DNA from: Streptomyces humicola
Lineage (GTDB): Bacteria > Actinomycetota > Actinomycetes > Streptomycetales > Streptomycetaceae
Length of the DNA: 52,557 nucleotides
Assembly: GCF_024436035.1 (NCBI RefSeq)
Contig: NZ_JANFNG010000040.1
Location: 1 to 52,557, forward strand
Reading direction: 5' to 3'
The notes beneath the pieces were generated by a model. That model saw nothing but the letters and a program-made list of their open reading frames with translations, searched no databases and was not told the DNA's origin. A program made the translations under genes and the position numbers. Of the stretch, positions 15,801 to 23,232 are shown one piece after another; within the stretch, counting starts at the first letter, position 1, and each line of letters opens with the position of its first letter.

Positions 15801-16179
15801 CGGGGTCCCCGTCGGCGAGCGCGCGGGCGGCATCGGCGGTGAGCCGTTCGAAGCGGTACAGGTCGACGTCGTCAGTGGCGGCCTGAAGCCGGTAGCCCCC
15901 GTCGACGGAGCCGATCGCCTCGCGGCCGAGGGCCCGGCGCAGCCGGGCGATGAGCGCCTGCAACGCGCCTGCCGCGTCCGCGGGCGGCTCTCCGTCCCAC
16001 ACCTCGTCGATCAACGTGCCGGCGGGCAGCACCCTGCCGGGCCGCAGCGCGAGCGCCGCGAGCAGGGCACGCAGCCGCGCACCGCCGAGGGGTACGGCGG
16101 TGCCGTCGTCACGGTGGGCCCGCGTCGGTCCCAGGATGCAGTAGCGCACGCCCCTCATTGTGGTGGATGGCGCCGGCAT
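12808..16179 (-). CDS. AfsR/SARP-family transcriptional regulator with NB-ARC ATPase and TPR-like region
   Basis: This 1123-residue protein has an OmpR-type winged-helix DNA-binding domain (about 8-95, with LRALLAALALRPGRVLPAGTL), a bacterial transcriptional activation domain (about 100-250), and an AfsR-type STAND ATPase. The ATPase has Walker A GPGGSGKT (about 300-307), Walker B LLLVLDNCEHL and GLPLALELAAARL. A long helical C terminus of TPR character follows. The first methionine at 16179 has no clear ribosome binding site; ATG 16158 or GTG 16152 (VRYCILGPT) could be the true start and would match the family's usual start better. Such regulators often control antibiotic clusters, but no biosynthetic cluster is in the window. 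Between TPR-like segments the acidic linkers are degenerate. Confidence 0.92.
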   Translation of the reverse strand: MPAPSTTMRGVRYCILGPTRAHRDDGTAVPLGGARLRALLAALALRPGRVLPAGTLIDEVWDGEPPADAAGALQALIARLRRALGREAIGSVDGGYRLQAATDDVDLYRFERLTADAARALADGDPAKAAGLLDDAHALWDGGAPLADLPDRAAHAGRAEVLHAKAVRLRLTADAALGNAERVLPELEALCAAHPLDEQLHALRIRTLRDAGRTAEALAAYEQIRAAIAEGLGADPGPELRALHAELLGPPAHTPAISKGVVGKRVVGKGNLRARLTSFVGREGDLAALRDDLAASRLVTLTGPGGSGKTRLSQEAADRYGQRWPDGAWLAELAPVADGRTVPEVVLSALRLRETAIHAGSADRALADAARHQDALATLTEYCSSRQLLLVLDNCEHLIGACAGLAERLLVHCPQVTVLATSREPLGVPGESVRPVDPLPEPTALRLLADRGASARPGFDPDDDPEACAEICRRLDGLPLALELAAARLRSLTPRQIADRLDDRFRLLTAGSRTLLPRQQTLRAVVDWSWELLEAGERTLLRRLSVFSGGCDLAAAEAVCGDAALDVRDVASLLGSLVDKSLVVADLAVEDGARYRMLETIAEYAAERLAEAGEERAVGARHIAYYREFARTADPKLRGREQLRWLERLEGEHDNIRAALHRAVDTRDEQEALQLVLSCSWFWSMRNYQSELSTWAREVAALGPDPFGDPPAPLLPLTAEPLDAPLPMPAEQLDEARRWLRLIQITATDNDLVRLSSTPDRARCEAMMAAYAPPLPQASSRAGILRPFASWIGGLFDEITRLLDELVDVCRAHGKVWELAFALQIRAKVLNDAAGRLAQSLDDARESRELFTRIGDRWGVAEALAAEAEAAIALGEFDQSAQCCREALAIARELGAHQQVPELTVRLGQALLNGGKSAEGERLIHVGIEDAERFGTVGSGARMMGRMLLILLFGRGGHLEEAHLQLDAMREELLPGTPGFVAGMLDAFGGWLAARAGDPMEGLLMARRCYDRLLGHPLSEAMAPRMGVVLMPLIIGVVAMSTTARGGGGPEAAAERARRGAVLLGAHHLLHPDSSSPMERQELEEAAGLLRPLLGDEAYEAAYAEGERLTAEEALAVAHDACR

Positions 16180-16290
16180 GCGGCGGTGTCACGCCGTGGA
16201 CGGCGGCTCCGCGCGCAGCCGGCGGACCCTGTACCGTCGCGTCCGTATGCCCTGCGTATGCCGTACGCCCGTACCTCAGGAGCCCCCGCG

Positions 16291-17076
16291 ATGACCACCG
16301 CTTCCATCCGCCGAGACCGGCAGGTCAGCCCCGTGTTCCTCGGGCTGGTGGCGATCATGGCCGTGACCGGCTGGGCGGTGTGGGCCCAGTACTCGGCGAG
16401 CACCGGTTTTGCGATCTTCCTCTTCGTCGTCTCCGGCTGGATCGTTTCGCTGTGCCTGCACGAGTACGCACACGCGCGCACCGCGCTGCACGGCGGTGAC
16501 ATCACGGTCGGCGCTAAGGGCTATCTCACGCTGAACCCGCTGAAGTACACGCACGCGGCGCTCAGCATCCTGCTGCCGGTGATCTTCGTCATCCTGGGCG
16601 GGATCGGACTGCCCGGCGGTGCGGTGTTCATCGAGCGCGGGCGGATCCAGGGCCGTCTCAAGCACAGCCTGATCTCGGCGGCCGGACCGCTGGTGAACCT
16701 GGTCTTCGCGCTCGCCCTGATGCTGCCGTTCACCTTCGGCCTGCTGGACGGCGCGCCGCTCGCCTTCCACGCGGCGCTGGCGTTCCTGGCGTTGCTGCAG
16801 GTCACGGCGGCGATCTTGAACCTCGTACCGGTGCCGGGCCTGGATGGCTACGGGGTGATCGAGCCGTGGCTGTCGTACGGGATCCGCCGCCAGCTGGAGC
16901 CGTTCGCACCGTTCGGGCTGATCGCGGTGTTCGGGCTGCTGTGGGTGCCGAGCGTCAACGTCCAGTTCTTCGACGCCATCCACGCGATCATGCGCGCCTT
17001 CCACGTGGACGACTACTACTCGTCGCTCGGCTACAGCTGGTTCCGCTTCTGGGACGGCTCCCCGTTCGGCTCCTGA
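16291..17076 (+). CDS. Site-2 protease family (M50) membrane metalloprotease
   Basis: The 261-residue protein has several membrane spans. Zinc motif HEYAH sits at 57-61 in the second span, and the second conserved motif NLVPVPGLDG (177-186) supplies the aspartate ligand. GAKGYLTLNPLKY is the family's short reentrant loop. It lacks a PDZ domain, so it is of the compact group seen widely in actinobacteria. The start ATG 16291 follows an AGGAG. It is divergent from the SARP gene. The substrate is unknown; anti-sigma factors are known substrates of other site-2 proteases. Confidence 0.9.
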   Translation: MTTASIRRDRQVSPVFLGLVAIMAVTGWAVWAQYSASTGFAIFLFVVSGWIVSLCLHEYAHARTALHGGDITVGAKGYLTLNPLKYTHAALSILLPVIFVILGGIGLPGGAVFIERGRIQGRLKHSLISAAGPLVNLVFALALMLPFTFGLLDGAPLAFHAALAFLALLQVTAAILNLVPVPGLDGYGVIEPWLSYGIRRQLEPFAPFGLIAVFGLLWVPSVNVQFFDAIHAIMRAFHVDDYYSSLGYSWFRFWDGSPFGS

Positions 17077-17080
17077 CCGG

Positions 17081-17290
17081 TCAGTTCCCGGCCGCGGCGC
17101 GCTGTGCCTTCGCCTTGCGGACGTAGAACCACGCCATGTTGCTCGACAGGCCGGCGAGCAGGATCCACACCACGCCCAGGAAGCTGCCCTGCGAGAAGGC
17201 CACACCCGCCGCGATCAGCGCGAGGACGCAGACGGCGGCGGCGAAGAGGGCGAGTCGCCCGGTCGGGCCGGGTGGGAGCAAGCGGGGCAT
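17081..17290 (-). CDS. Small two-span membrane protein
   Basis: The 69-residue protein starts at ATG 17290 ([13 protein letters not shown]) with AGGAG about ten bases upstream. Two hydrophobic segments ([19 protein letters not shown] and [19 protein letters not shown]) are followed by a basic tail, [12 protein letters not shown] do not recognise a characterised family. It converges with the M50 gene with four bases between stops. Confidence 0.65.
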   Translation of the reverse strand: MPRLLPPGPTGRLALFAAAVCVLALIAAGVAFSQGSFLGVVWILLAGLSSNMAWFYVRKAKAQRAAAGN

Positions 17291-17382
17291 GGGGGTCGGC
17301 TCCTGTCGGGTCGTATACGTCGTACGTCCCGGCAATTGTCTCCCACGCCCCGCCACCGCCTGCACCACGGCCCGCCCGCGGC

Positions 17383-18093
17383 TCACACGTCGGTGATCCG
17401 CAGCCCCGCGTGCGCCTTGTAGCGGCGGTTGACCGAGATCAGATTCGCCACCAGCGACTCGACCTGATGGGCATTGCGCAGCCGGCCTGCGTAGATCCCC
17501 CGCATCCCGGGGATGCGGGCGGCGAGCGCCTGCACGATGTCGGTGTCCTCGCGGTTGTCGCCGAGCACCATCACATCGGTGTCGATCTGCGCCACCTGCG
17601 GGTCCTGCAGCAGAACCGCCGACAGGTGGTGGAAGGCGGCGGCCACCCGCGACTGCGGCAGCAGGGCGGCGGCCTGCTCAGCGGCGCTGCCCTCTTCCGG
17701 CCGGATCGCGTAGGCGCCCTTCTTGTCGAAGCCGAGCGGGTTGACGCAGTCGATGACGAGCTTGCCCGCGAGCTCGTCCCGAAGCGACTCCAGCGTCTTC
17801 GCGTGCCCCTCCCACGGCACGGCCACGATCACCACGTCGCTTTCCGTTGCGCATTCGGCGTTCTCGAGGCCGCGTACGCCGAGTCCGAGTTCTTCGGCCG
17901 CGGTGCGCGCCCGGTCGGCGCTGCGCGAGCCGACGATCACCCGCTGGCCGGCCGTGGCCAGCCGGTAGGCGAGCCCCCGGCCCTGGTCGCCCGTGCCACC
18001 GAGGACGCCGACGACCAGTCCGGAGACGTCCGGCAGCGCCCGGGGATCCTTGGCCGCGGGCTTGTTCGCTTCAGCTGCAGCTTCTGTAGTCAT
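17383..18093 (-). CDS. npdG: NADPH-dependent F420 reductase (F420H2:NADP+ oxidoreductase)
   Basis: The 236-residue enzyme exchanges hydride between coenzyme F420 and NADP. The N-terminal Rossmann strand [20 protein letters not shown] has the dinucleotide loop GGTGDQG, and the following GSRSADRA (after strand 2) binds the 2'-phosphate of NADPH. Other family marks are [30 protein letters not shown] and [13 protein letters not shown] Lys/Ala-rich N-terminal extension of about 25 residues precedes the fold. Its presence fits an F420-using actinomycete. Confidence 0.92.
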   Translation of the reverse strand: MTTEAAAEANKPAAKDPRALPDVSGLVVGVLGGTGDQGRGLAYRLATAGQRVIVGSRSADRARTAAEELGLGVRGLENAECATESDVVIVAVPWEGHAKTLESLRDELAGKLVIDCVNPLGFDKKGAYAIRPEEGSAAEQAAALLPQSRVAAAFHHLSAVLLQDPQVAQIDTDVMVLGDNREDTDIVQALAARIPGMRGIYAGRLRNAHQVESLVANLISVNRRYKAHAGLRITDV

Positions 18094-18147
18094 ACCGGGA
18101 TCCTGCCAGCCGCGGTGGCGCCCCGCCGCACCCGGCTTCGCCGATCC

Positions 18148-18369
18148 CTACCCCGGCTCGCCGCCCTGCCCGGCCCCGGGTCCGCCGGCGTCCCACTCGT
18201 CGTTGCGCTCGGCGACGATCTCCATGGCGTGCTCGGCCTCGTCACGGCTCTGGTAGGGACCCATCCGCTGCTTCGCGGGGCACTGCAGCCCCTCCTCCGC
18301 CGTCCTGTGCTTCAGGCAGTAGTACCACTCACCCGGCTTGCCGACCGGCTTGCGTCTGAACAGCGCCAT
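18148..18369 (-). CDS. Small conserved hypothetical protein
   Basis: The 73-residue protein starts at ATG 18369 ([20 protein letters not shown]) after a strong AGGAGG. Notable residues are the WYYCLKH and LQCPAK cysteines and a [20 protein letters not shown] helix that resembles SPOR-like repeats. It has a Gly/Pro-rich tail. No function is assigned. I include it because of the good ribosome binding site and codon use typical of its neighbours. Confidence 0.75.
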   Translation of the reverse strand: MALFRRKPVGKPGEWYYCLKHRTAEEGLQCPAKQRMGPYQSRDEAEHAMEIVAERNDEWDAGGPGAGQGGEPG

Positions 18370-18492
18370 CGCCGCCTCCTGGTTAACGCACGTCCCTGCT
18401 GGCCATGGTTCCCACCCGTCGCCCTCCACCACCCTCGGACTAGGCGCTGCGCGCCGCATCTTCGATTCTGCCGCGCCGATACACTCGCTGAC

Positions 18493-19350
18493 ATGTCTGG
18501 CCAGTCTCTTCTCGTTCCCGGCACACTGTCACCGACCCGCAAGGTGCCTGCCTCGATCCCGCGCCCGGAGTACGTGGGCAAGCCCGCGCCCACCCCGTAC
18601 ACCGGTCCTGAGGTGCAGGACGGCGAGACGATCGCGAAGATGCGGATCGCCTCGCGCATCGCGGCGCAGGCCATGCAGGAGGCCGCGTCGGCGATCAAGC
18701 CGGGTACCACCACCGACGAGCTGGACCGGATCGCCCACGAGTACATGTGCGATCACGGCGCCTACCCCTCCGACCTGGGCTACCGGGGCTTCCCCAAGTC
18801 GATCTGCACCTCGCTCAACGAGGTCATCTGCCACGGCATCCCGGACTCCACCGAGCTGCGCGACGGCGACATCGTCAACCTCGATGTGACGGCATACATC
18901 CACGGGGTGCACGGCGACACCAACGCCACCTACGTGTGCGGCGATGCCGACGAGGAGTCGCGGCTGCTCGTCGAGCGGACCCGTGAGTCGCTCAACCGCG
19001 CCATCAAGGCCGTCAAGCCGGGCCGTCAGATCAACGTCATCGGCCGCGTCATCGAGTCGTACGCCAAGCGCTTCGGCTACGGCGTCGTACGGGACTTCAC
19101 CGGCCACGGGATCAACACGGCGTTCCACTCCGGGCTGATCATCCCGCACTACGACGACCCGCGTGCAACGACCGTGATGAAGCCGGGCATGACGTTCACC
19201 ATCGAGCCGATGCTGACCCTGGGGACGTACGAGTACGACATCTGGGAGGACGGCTGGACGGTGGTGACCAAGGACCGCAAGCGCACCGCCCAGTTCGAGC
19301 ACACGCTGGTCGTGACGGAAAGCGGCGCCGAGGTGCTCACGCTGCCGTAG
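18493..19350 (+). CDS. map: Methionine aminopeptidase, type I
   Basis: The 285-residue metalloprotease removes N-terminal methionine from new proteins. The pita-bread domain has [10 protein letters not shown] (His near 117), the [18 protein letters not shown] segment with the two metal-binding aspartates, FTGHGI (His), TIEPM (Glu) and FEHTLVVT (Glu). A 40-residue N-terminal extension containing [14 protein letters not shown] resembles the SH3-ligand-like linker seen in mycobacterial MetAP1c, with no zinc finger. It starts at ATG 18493. Confidence 0.95.
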   Translation: MSGQSLLVPGTLSPTRKVPASIPRPEYVGKPAPTPYTGPEVQDGETIAKMRIASRIAAQAMQEAASAIKPGTTTDELDRIAHEYMCDHGAYPSDLGYRGFPKSICTSLNEVICHGIPDSTELRDGDIVNLDVTAYIHGVHGDTNATYVCGDADEESRLLVERTRESLNRAIKAVKPGRQINVIGRVIESYAKRFGYGVVRDFTGHGINTAFHSGLIIPHYDDPRATTVMKPGMTFTIEPMLTLGTYEYDIWEDGWTVVTKDRKRTAQFEHTLVVTESGAEVLTLP

Positions 19351-19420
19351 CCGTGCGCCGCAACCGGTCCGTCGCCGGTATGGTTGCGCCGGTTCTCACG
19401 CCAGAAGGAGCTTGTCCCCG

Positions 19421-20446
19421 ATGACCGCGCCGCCCCCGCTCGCCCGGCTGACCGTTCGGCTTCGACAGCAGCGCAGGCTGCGACGTGGCGTACTCCTGCT
19501 CGCGGCATCGGCGCTGCTGGTCCCCTCGGCGGCCGGGTGCGTGACCGTGGACGGGGCCGAGGCGCTCATACCCTCGGTGAAGCAGTCCGATGCCCAACAG
19601 GTGCTCGACCACTTCGCGCAGGTCAACAACGAGGCCAACGCCCAGCTGGATGCGTCGCTCAACGACGGGATCGAGACCGGCGCACTCGGCGCGATCGACC
19701 AGGCGGGCATCAAGGCGCGGCACATCAACGACCCCGCCGGCAACCCGGGTTACCAGCAGCTGCGGTTCTCCGACGCGCATTTCCTCATCCCGCAGCAGCG
19801 CGGCTGGCCCAAGTGGTTCATCGCCGACACCGCGTCGAACCGGGACACCGAACGCTGGCTGATGGTGTTCACCCGCAACAGCTCGAGCGAACCGTGGCGG
19901 GCCGAATACCTCACCACGCTCCCGCAGTCGCAGCTGCCGCAGTTCGCCACCGACGCCTCCGGGTACGTGGAGCCGGTGCCGGTCTCCGGCTCCGGCCTGG
20001 TGGTGCAGCCGGACCAGCTGAGCGCCCAGTACGCCGCCTATCTGCAGCAGGGCGACAAGGGCTCGGCGGTCTTCGCCGACGGCAACGACACCTCGGGCCT
20101 GCGGCAGCAGCGGCGCACGCAGTACGCGCCGACCTCACAGCTCGTCACCCAGTTCGCGGACGAGCCCGCCGATCCGTCGCAGTATCCGCCGGTCGCGCTG
20201 CGGCTCACGGACGGAAGCGCCCTGGTCTTCTTCACGACGCACCACGTGATGCGGCAGACGGTCGCCCAGGGACCGGTGAAGATCACGGATCCCGACATCA
20301 ACGCGTTGATGCAGGGAACGCCCAACAAGTCCGTGACGTTCAACAAGATCGCCGAGGAGCTCGTGCGGGTGCCGGCCGCCGCCTCGGGCGGCAAGGTCGT
20401 CTTCGTGAACCGGATCGAGGGCCTGGTCAGCGTCACCGGCCAGTAA
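19421..20446 (+). CDS. Secreted lipoprotein, DUF8094-like
   Basis: The 341-residue protein has an N-terminal basic stretch, a hydrophobic segment GVLLLAASALLVPSAAGC and a lipobox ending in Cys near residue 41. The mature part contains HFAQVNNEANAQLD and a C-terminal pattern shared by streptomycete lipoproteins of unknown role. ATG 19421 is preferred to TTG 19412 because GAAGGAG (19404-19410) is ten bases away from it but only one from TTG. It is anchored outside the cell membrane. Confidence 0.82.
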   Translation: MTAPPPLARLTVRLRQQRRLRRGVLLLAASALLVPSAAGCVTVDGAEALIPSVKQSDAQQVLDHFAQVNNEANAQLDASLNDGIETGALGAIDQAGIKARHINDPAGNPGYQQLRFSDAHFLIPQQRGWPKWFIADTASNRDTERWLMVFTRNSSSEPWRAEYLTTLPQSQLPQFATDASGYVEPVPVSGSGLVVQPDQLSAQYAAYLQQGDKGSAVFADGNDTSGLRQQRRTQYAPTSQLVTQFADEPADPSQYPPVALRLTDGSALVFFTTHHVMRQTVAQGPVKITDPDINALMQGTPNKSVTFNKIAEELVRVPAAASGGKVVFVNRIEGLVSVTGQ

Positions 20447-20463
20447 GCCGGCAGGCCGGTAGG

Positions 20464-20482
20464 GGTCCGGGAGGACCGGACC
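20464..20482. terminator. Bidirectional hairpin between convergent genes
   Basis: GGTCCGG (20464-20470) and CCGGACC (20476-20482) form a perfect 7-bp stem with a GAGGA loop, placed in the 37 bases between the convergent lipoprotein and primase-like genes. Confidence 0.65.
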
Positions 20483-20483
20483 G

Positions 20484-21191
20484 TCAGCCGTACGGCAGCG
20501 GCGCGGCCTGTTCGCCCTCCTCGTCGGCGGCCTGTGCGCATGCGTCGGCGAGCACGTCGAGCAACGGCAGCGCATCGGGCAGCGGGAGGTCGGGCGGGCG
20601 GATCCAGGTGACGACCGAGCCGTCGGGGAGCCGGGAGGGCGGCAGCAGCACGTAGCTGCCGCGGCAGTGCCACCGCAGTCCGGGGTGGTCGTCGAGGGTC
20701 TCGGGGTGGCAGTCGAGCTCGCACGGCCACCACTCGTCCTCGTCCTCGGGGGTGCCGCGGGTCGCGGTGAAGAAAAGCAGTCGGCCCGGTCCGCGCGAGG
20801 CGACCGGGCCGACGGCGAGGCCTTCCGCGGCCAGGCGCTCCAGGGCGATCTGCCCCGCGGAGGCGGGTACGTCGAGCACGTCGTGGTTGACGCCGGTCGC
20901 GGTGACGAAGTTGGCGCGCGGCTCGCTGCGCAGCCAGCGGGCGATCTGCTCCGGGTCCGTGGTGGCCTGGGTCTGCCAGGCGAACGAGACGGGGTGCACC
21001 GCGGGGGTGGGACAGCCGATCCGGTCGCAGGAGCAGCCGAATCCGGACACGTGCGCGGCAGGGGCGACGGGGAACGACGCGGCCGCCGCGGACAACAGGA
21101 GCTCCGTCACTCCGGGCGCAGGCTGATCCGCACCGGCTGAGCTGCGGGAACGACGCCGCAGCCACTCGGACATCCTGCTCCTGCGTTCCAT
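20484..21191 (-). CDS. Bifunctional DNA primase/polymerase N-terminal domain protein
   Basis: The 235-residue protein starts at ATG 21191 (MERRSRMSEWLRRRSRS). After a basic leader it shows the prim-pol N-terminal landmarks: GCSCDRIGCPTPAVHP, WQTQATTDPEQI, NFVTATG, DVLDVP and a late RGSYVLLPPS segment. It lacks any helicase or C-terminal primase domain, so it is a stand-alone member. Such chromosomal proteins are common in Streptomyces and their biological role is not established. It need not be part of a mobile element. Confidence 0.8.
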   Translation of the reverse strand: MERRSRMSEWLRRRSRSSAGADQPAPGVTELLLSAAAASFPVAPAAHVSGFGCSCDRIGCPTPAVHPVSFAWQTQATTDPEQIARWLRSEPRANFVTATGVNHDVLDVPASAGQIALERLAAEGLAVGPVASRGPGRLLFFTATRGTPEDEDEWWPCELDCHPETLDDHPGLRWHCRGSYVLLPPSRLPDGSVVTWIRPPDLPLPDALPLLDVLADACAQAADEEGEQAAPLPYG

Positions 21192-21385
21192 CGAGCCCCT
21201 CTCTCGCTCCTGCCGCCGGCTTGTGGCCCGCCCGGTACGTGGAGGACCCATCCTCCTCCCTCTGTGTCGTGCGCGTGAACGCGGGGTGGCTTCCGGCGCC
21301 GTCAACCGCGAGATGTGGCCGAATCCCGACAGGTCGAGGCGCTGCGGCTGCCAGTGCCCGCGCGCGGCGATCAATGGCGGTGTAC

Positions 21386-21414
21386 AGTTTTACCGACAGC
21401 GTGTCGGTAAAACT
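21386..21414. promoter_or_regulatory. Perfect 13-bp inverted repeat upstream of heme oxygenase
   Basis: AGTTTTACCGACA (21386-21398) and TGTCGGTAAAACT (21402-21414) are exact reverse complements with a 3-base GCG spacer. This is one of the few AT-rich stretches in the window. It ends 28 bases before the heme oxygenase start and lies inside the divergent region. It looks like the operator of a dimeric repressor, probably over the promoter; a transcribed hairpin is the alternative. Confidence 0.8.
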
Positions 21415-21442
21415 TCTTTCAGCCGAGCCGATGGAGGCCCGC

Positions 21443-22096
21443 GTGACCGTGACACCGTTCTCCGCCCAGATCCGCACCGCGACCCATGCGCAGCACACCG
21501 AGGCCGAGGAGTCCGCGTTCATGGGAGACATGCTCGGCGGGCAGCTCGGCGTACAGGCGTACGCCCGCTACACCGAGCAGCTCTGGTTCGTCTACCGCGC
21601 CTTGGAGGACGCCGCGGACCTGCTCGCCGACGACCCGGTGGCCGGCCCCTTCATCCGGCCCGAACTGATGCGGGTGGCCGAACTGGAGCGGGATCTGGCG
21701 CACTTGGGCGGTCCCGGATGGCGGGCGGCCACCAGCGCCCTGCCCGCCACCGCCGCGTATGCCGACCGCATCCGCGACGTCGGCCGCACCTGGCCGGCCG
21801 GCTATGTCGCCCACCACTACACCCGCTACCTCGGCGACCTGTCGGGCGGCCAGGTCATCCGCGGCGTGGCGGAGCGCACCTGGGGCTTCGAACGCAAGGG
21901 AGACGGCGTGCGGTTCTACGTCTTCGACTCCATCGCCAACCCGGCGGCGTTCAAGCGCGAATACCGTGAGCTGCTCGACGCGCTGCCGGTGGACGAGGTG
22001 GAGCGGCAGCGGGTGGTCGAGGAGTGCCGCCGCGCCTTCGCCCTCAACACCGCGCTCTTCGCGGAGTTGGGCGCCGAGTTCCCGCTCAGCGCCTGA
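21443..22096 (+). CDS. hmuO: Heme oxygenase (biliverdin-producing)
   Basis: The 217-residue helical enzyme cleaves heme to biliverdin, CO and iron using electrons from a reductase. Start GTG 21443 is favoured over ATG 21431 because GGAGG (21433-21437) is spaced five bases from the GTG. The proximal heme ligand is probably His18 in ATHAQHTEAE, and the distal helix glycines are in YLGDLSGGQVIRG. FYVFDSI and FKREYRELLD are also typical. No heme transporter is beside it. The palindrome at 21386-21414 probably controls it, perhaps in response to iron or heme. The symbol follows the corynebacterial homolog. Confidence 0.9.
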   Translation: MTVTPFSAQIRTATHAQHTEAEESAFMGDMLGGQLGVQAYARYTEQLWFVYRALEDAADLLADDPVAGPFIRPELMRVAELERDLAHLGGPGWRAATSALPATAAYADRIRDVGRTWPAGYVAHHYTRYLGDLSGGQVIRGVAERTWGFERKGDGVRFYVFDSIANPAAFKREYRELLDALPVDEVERQRVVEECRRAFALNTALFAELGAEFPLSA

Positions 22097-22170
22097 TCCC
22101 CGGCTGCGGAACCACTGCGCACCTGACAGCCTCATGCGCGGCGGCCTCACCCATCGATTAGATTTTCTGC

Positions 22171-22336
22171 ATGGTCGACTGGGATGGCTGGAACCTCAGA
22201 AAGCTGCGGATCCTGCGCACGCTGGGAGAGCAGGGCACCGTGACCGCCACCGCCGAGGTGCTGCGCATGACGCCCTCGGCGGTCTCCCAGCATCTTGCGG
22301 CGCTCTCCCGGCAGCTCGGCGTGACGCTCCTCGCGG
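22171..22336 (+). pseudogene. 5' fragment of a LysR-type regulator gene
   Basis: From ATG 22171 the frame encodes about 54 residues of a LysR helix-turn-helix domain (NLRKLRILRTLGEQGTVTAT, then MTPSAVSQHLAALSRQLGVT) and then loses similarity after GVTLL. The frame stays open to 23223 only because it overlaps allantoicase coding sequence in another frame, giving an arginine-rich translation. A full LysR protein is about 300 residues, so roughly the last 80% is missing. No ribosome binding site is evident. The DNA-binding half could still be expressed, but the effector domain is lost. Confidence 0.82.
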
Positions 22337-22351
22337 CGCGGTACCTCCGCG

Positions 22352-23194
22352 GCCACCCCGCACCCGGACGGCGACGACCACGACTGGGCGCTGATCCGGC
22401 TCGGTGCGCCCGGCGTCATCCGCGGGCTGATCGTGGACACCGCGCACTTCCGCGGCAACTACCCGCAGGCGGTCAGTGTGGAGGCGACGGCCGTCGAGGG
22501 TTCGCCGAGCCCGGAGCGGCTGCTCGCCGACGACGTGAAGTGGGAGCAGATCGTGCCGCCCACGCCCGTGCGCGGCCACGCCGCCAATGGCTTCACCGTC
22601 ACCGCGGAGCGCCGCTTCACACATCTGCGCCTCAAGCAGCACCCGGACGGCGGCATCGCCCGGCTGCGCGTGTACGGGGAGGCGGTCCCCGATCCGTCCT
22701 GGCTGGAGTTGCTCGGCACCCTCGACCTCGCCGGCGTCCTCAACGGCGGCGCGATCGAGGACGCCTCCGACCGCTTCTACTCCCCGCCCCTCAACCTCAT
22801 CCTCCCGGACCGGTCGAGGAAGATGGACGACGGCTGGGAGAACCGCCGCAGGCGCGACGGCGGCAACGACTGGGTGCGGCTGCGCCTCGCCGCGCAGGGC
22901 GAGATCCGGGCCGTCGAGATCGACACCGCCAACTACAAGGGAAACGCGGCCGGTTGGATCGCGCTCCACGCCCGCGACGAGACCACCGGCGGCGAGTGGA
23001 CCGAGATCCTTCCGCGCACCCCGCTCCAGCCCGACACCTTGTACCGCTTCACGCTCCCGGCCCCGGCCACCGCGACGCACCTGCGCCTCGACGTGCTGCC
23101 CGACGGCGGCGTCGCACGGCTGCGGGTGCACGGCAGCCTCACCGCCGCAGGGCGCGACGCCCTCGCCGCCCGTTTCGCGCGGCTCACCGGGTGA
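22352..23194 (+). pseudogene. alc: Allantoicase lacking its N terminus
   Basis: In the frame with codons at 22352, 22355 and so on, allantoicase sequence begins near HPDGDDHDWALIRLGAPG and runs to TGA 23192-23194. It contains VDTAHFRGNYPQ, a WEQIVPPTPVRGHAANGF segment, DGGIARLRVYGE, and the duplicated second domain with WENRRRR and IDTANYKGN. Intact allantoicases are around 330-370 residues; roughly the first 60-80 are absent here, including the start of the first domain. The enzyme would convert allantoate to ureidoglycolate and urea. A GTG at 22433 could start a 253-residue product, but with half the first domain missing activity is unlikely. No other purine-catabolism genes are nearby. Confidence 0.82.
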
Positions 23195-23232
23195 CCTGCC
23201 GCTGCGCGGGATGGACAGGGTAGAACTGGCGT

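Noticed and set aside
12808-16179. SARP regulator as the marker of a biosynthetic gene cluster
   Set aside because: Neighbours are housekeeping genes with no synthase, tailoring or precursor genes; AfsR-type proteins are often global regulators.
20484-21191. Prim-pol-like protein as evidence for a plasmid or phage
   Set aside because: Flanking genes are ordinary chromosomal genes and no replication, integration or transfer genes are adjacent. Stand-alone members are common in Streptomyces chromosomes.
22171-23223. A 350-residue LysR fusion protein
   Set aside because: After about 54 residues the translation is arginine-rich and comes from the allantoicase gene read in the wrong frame.
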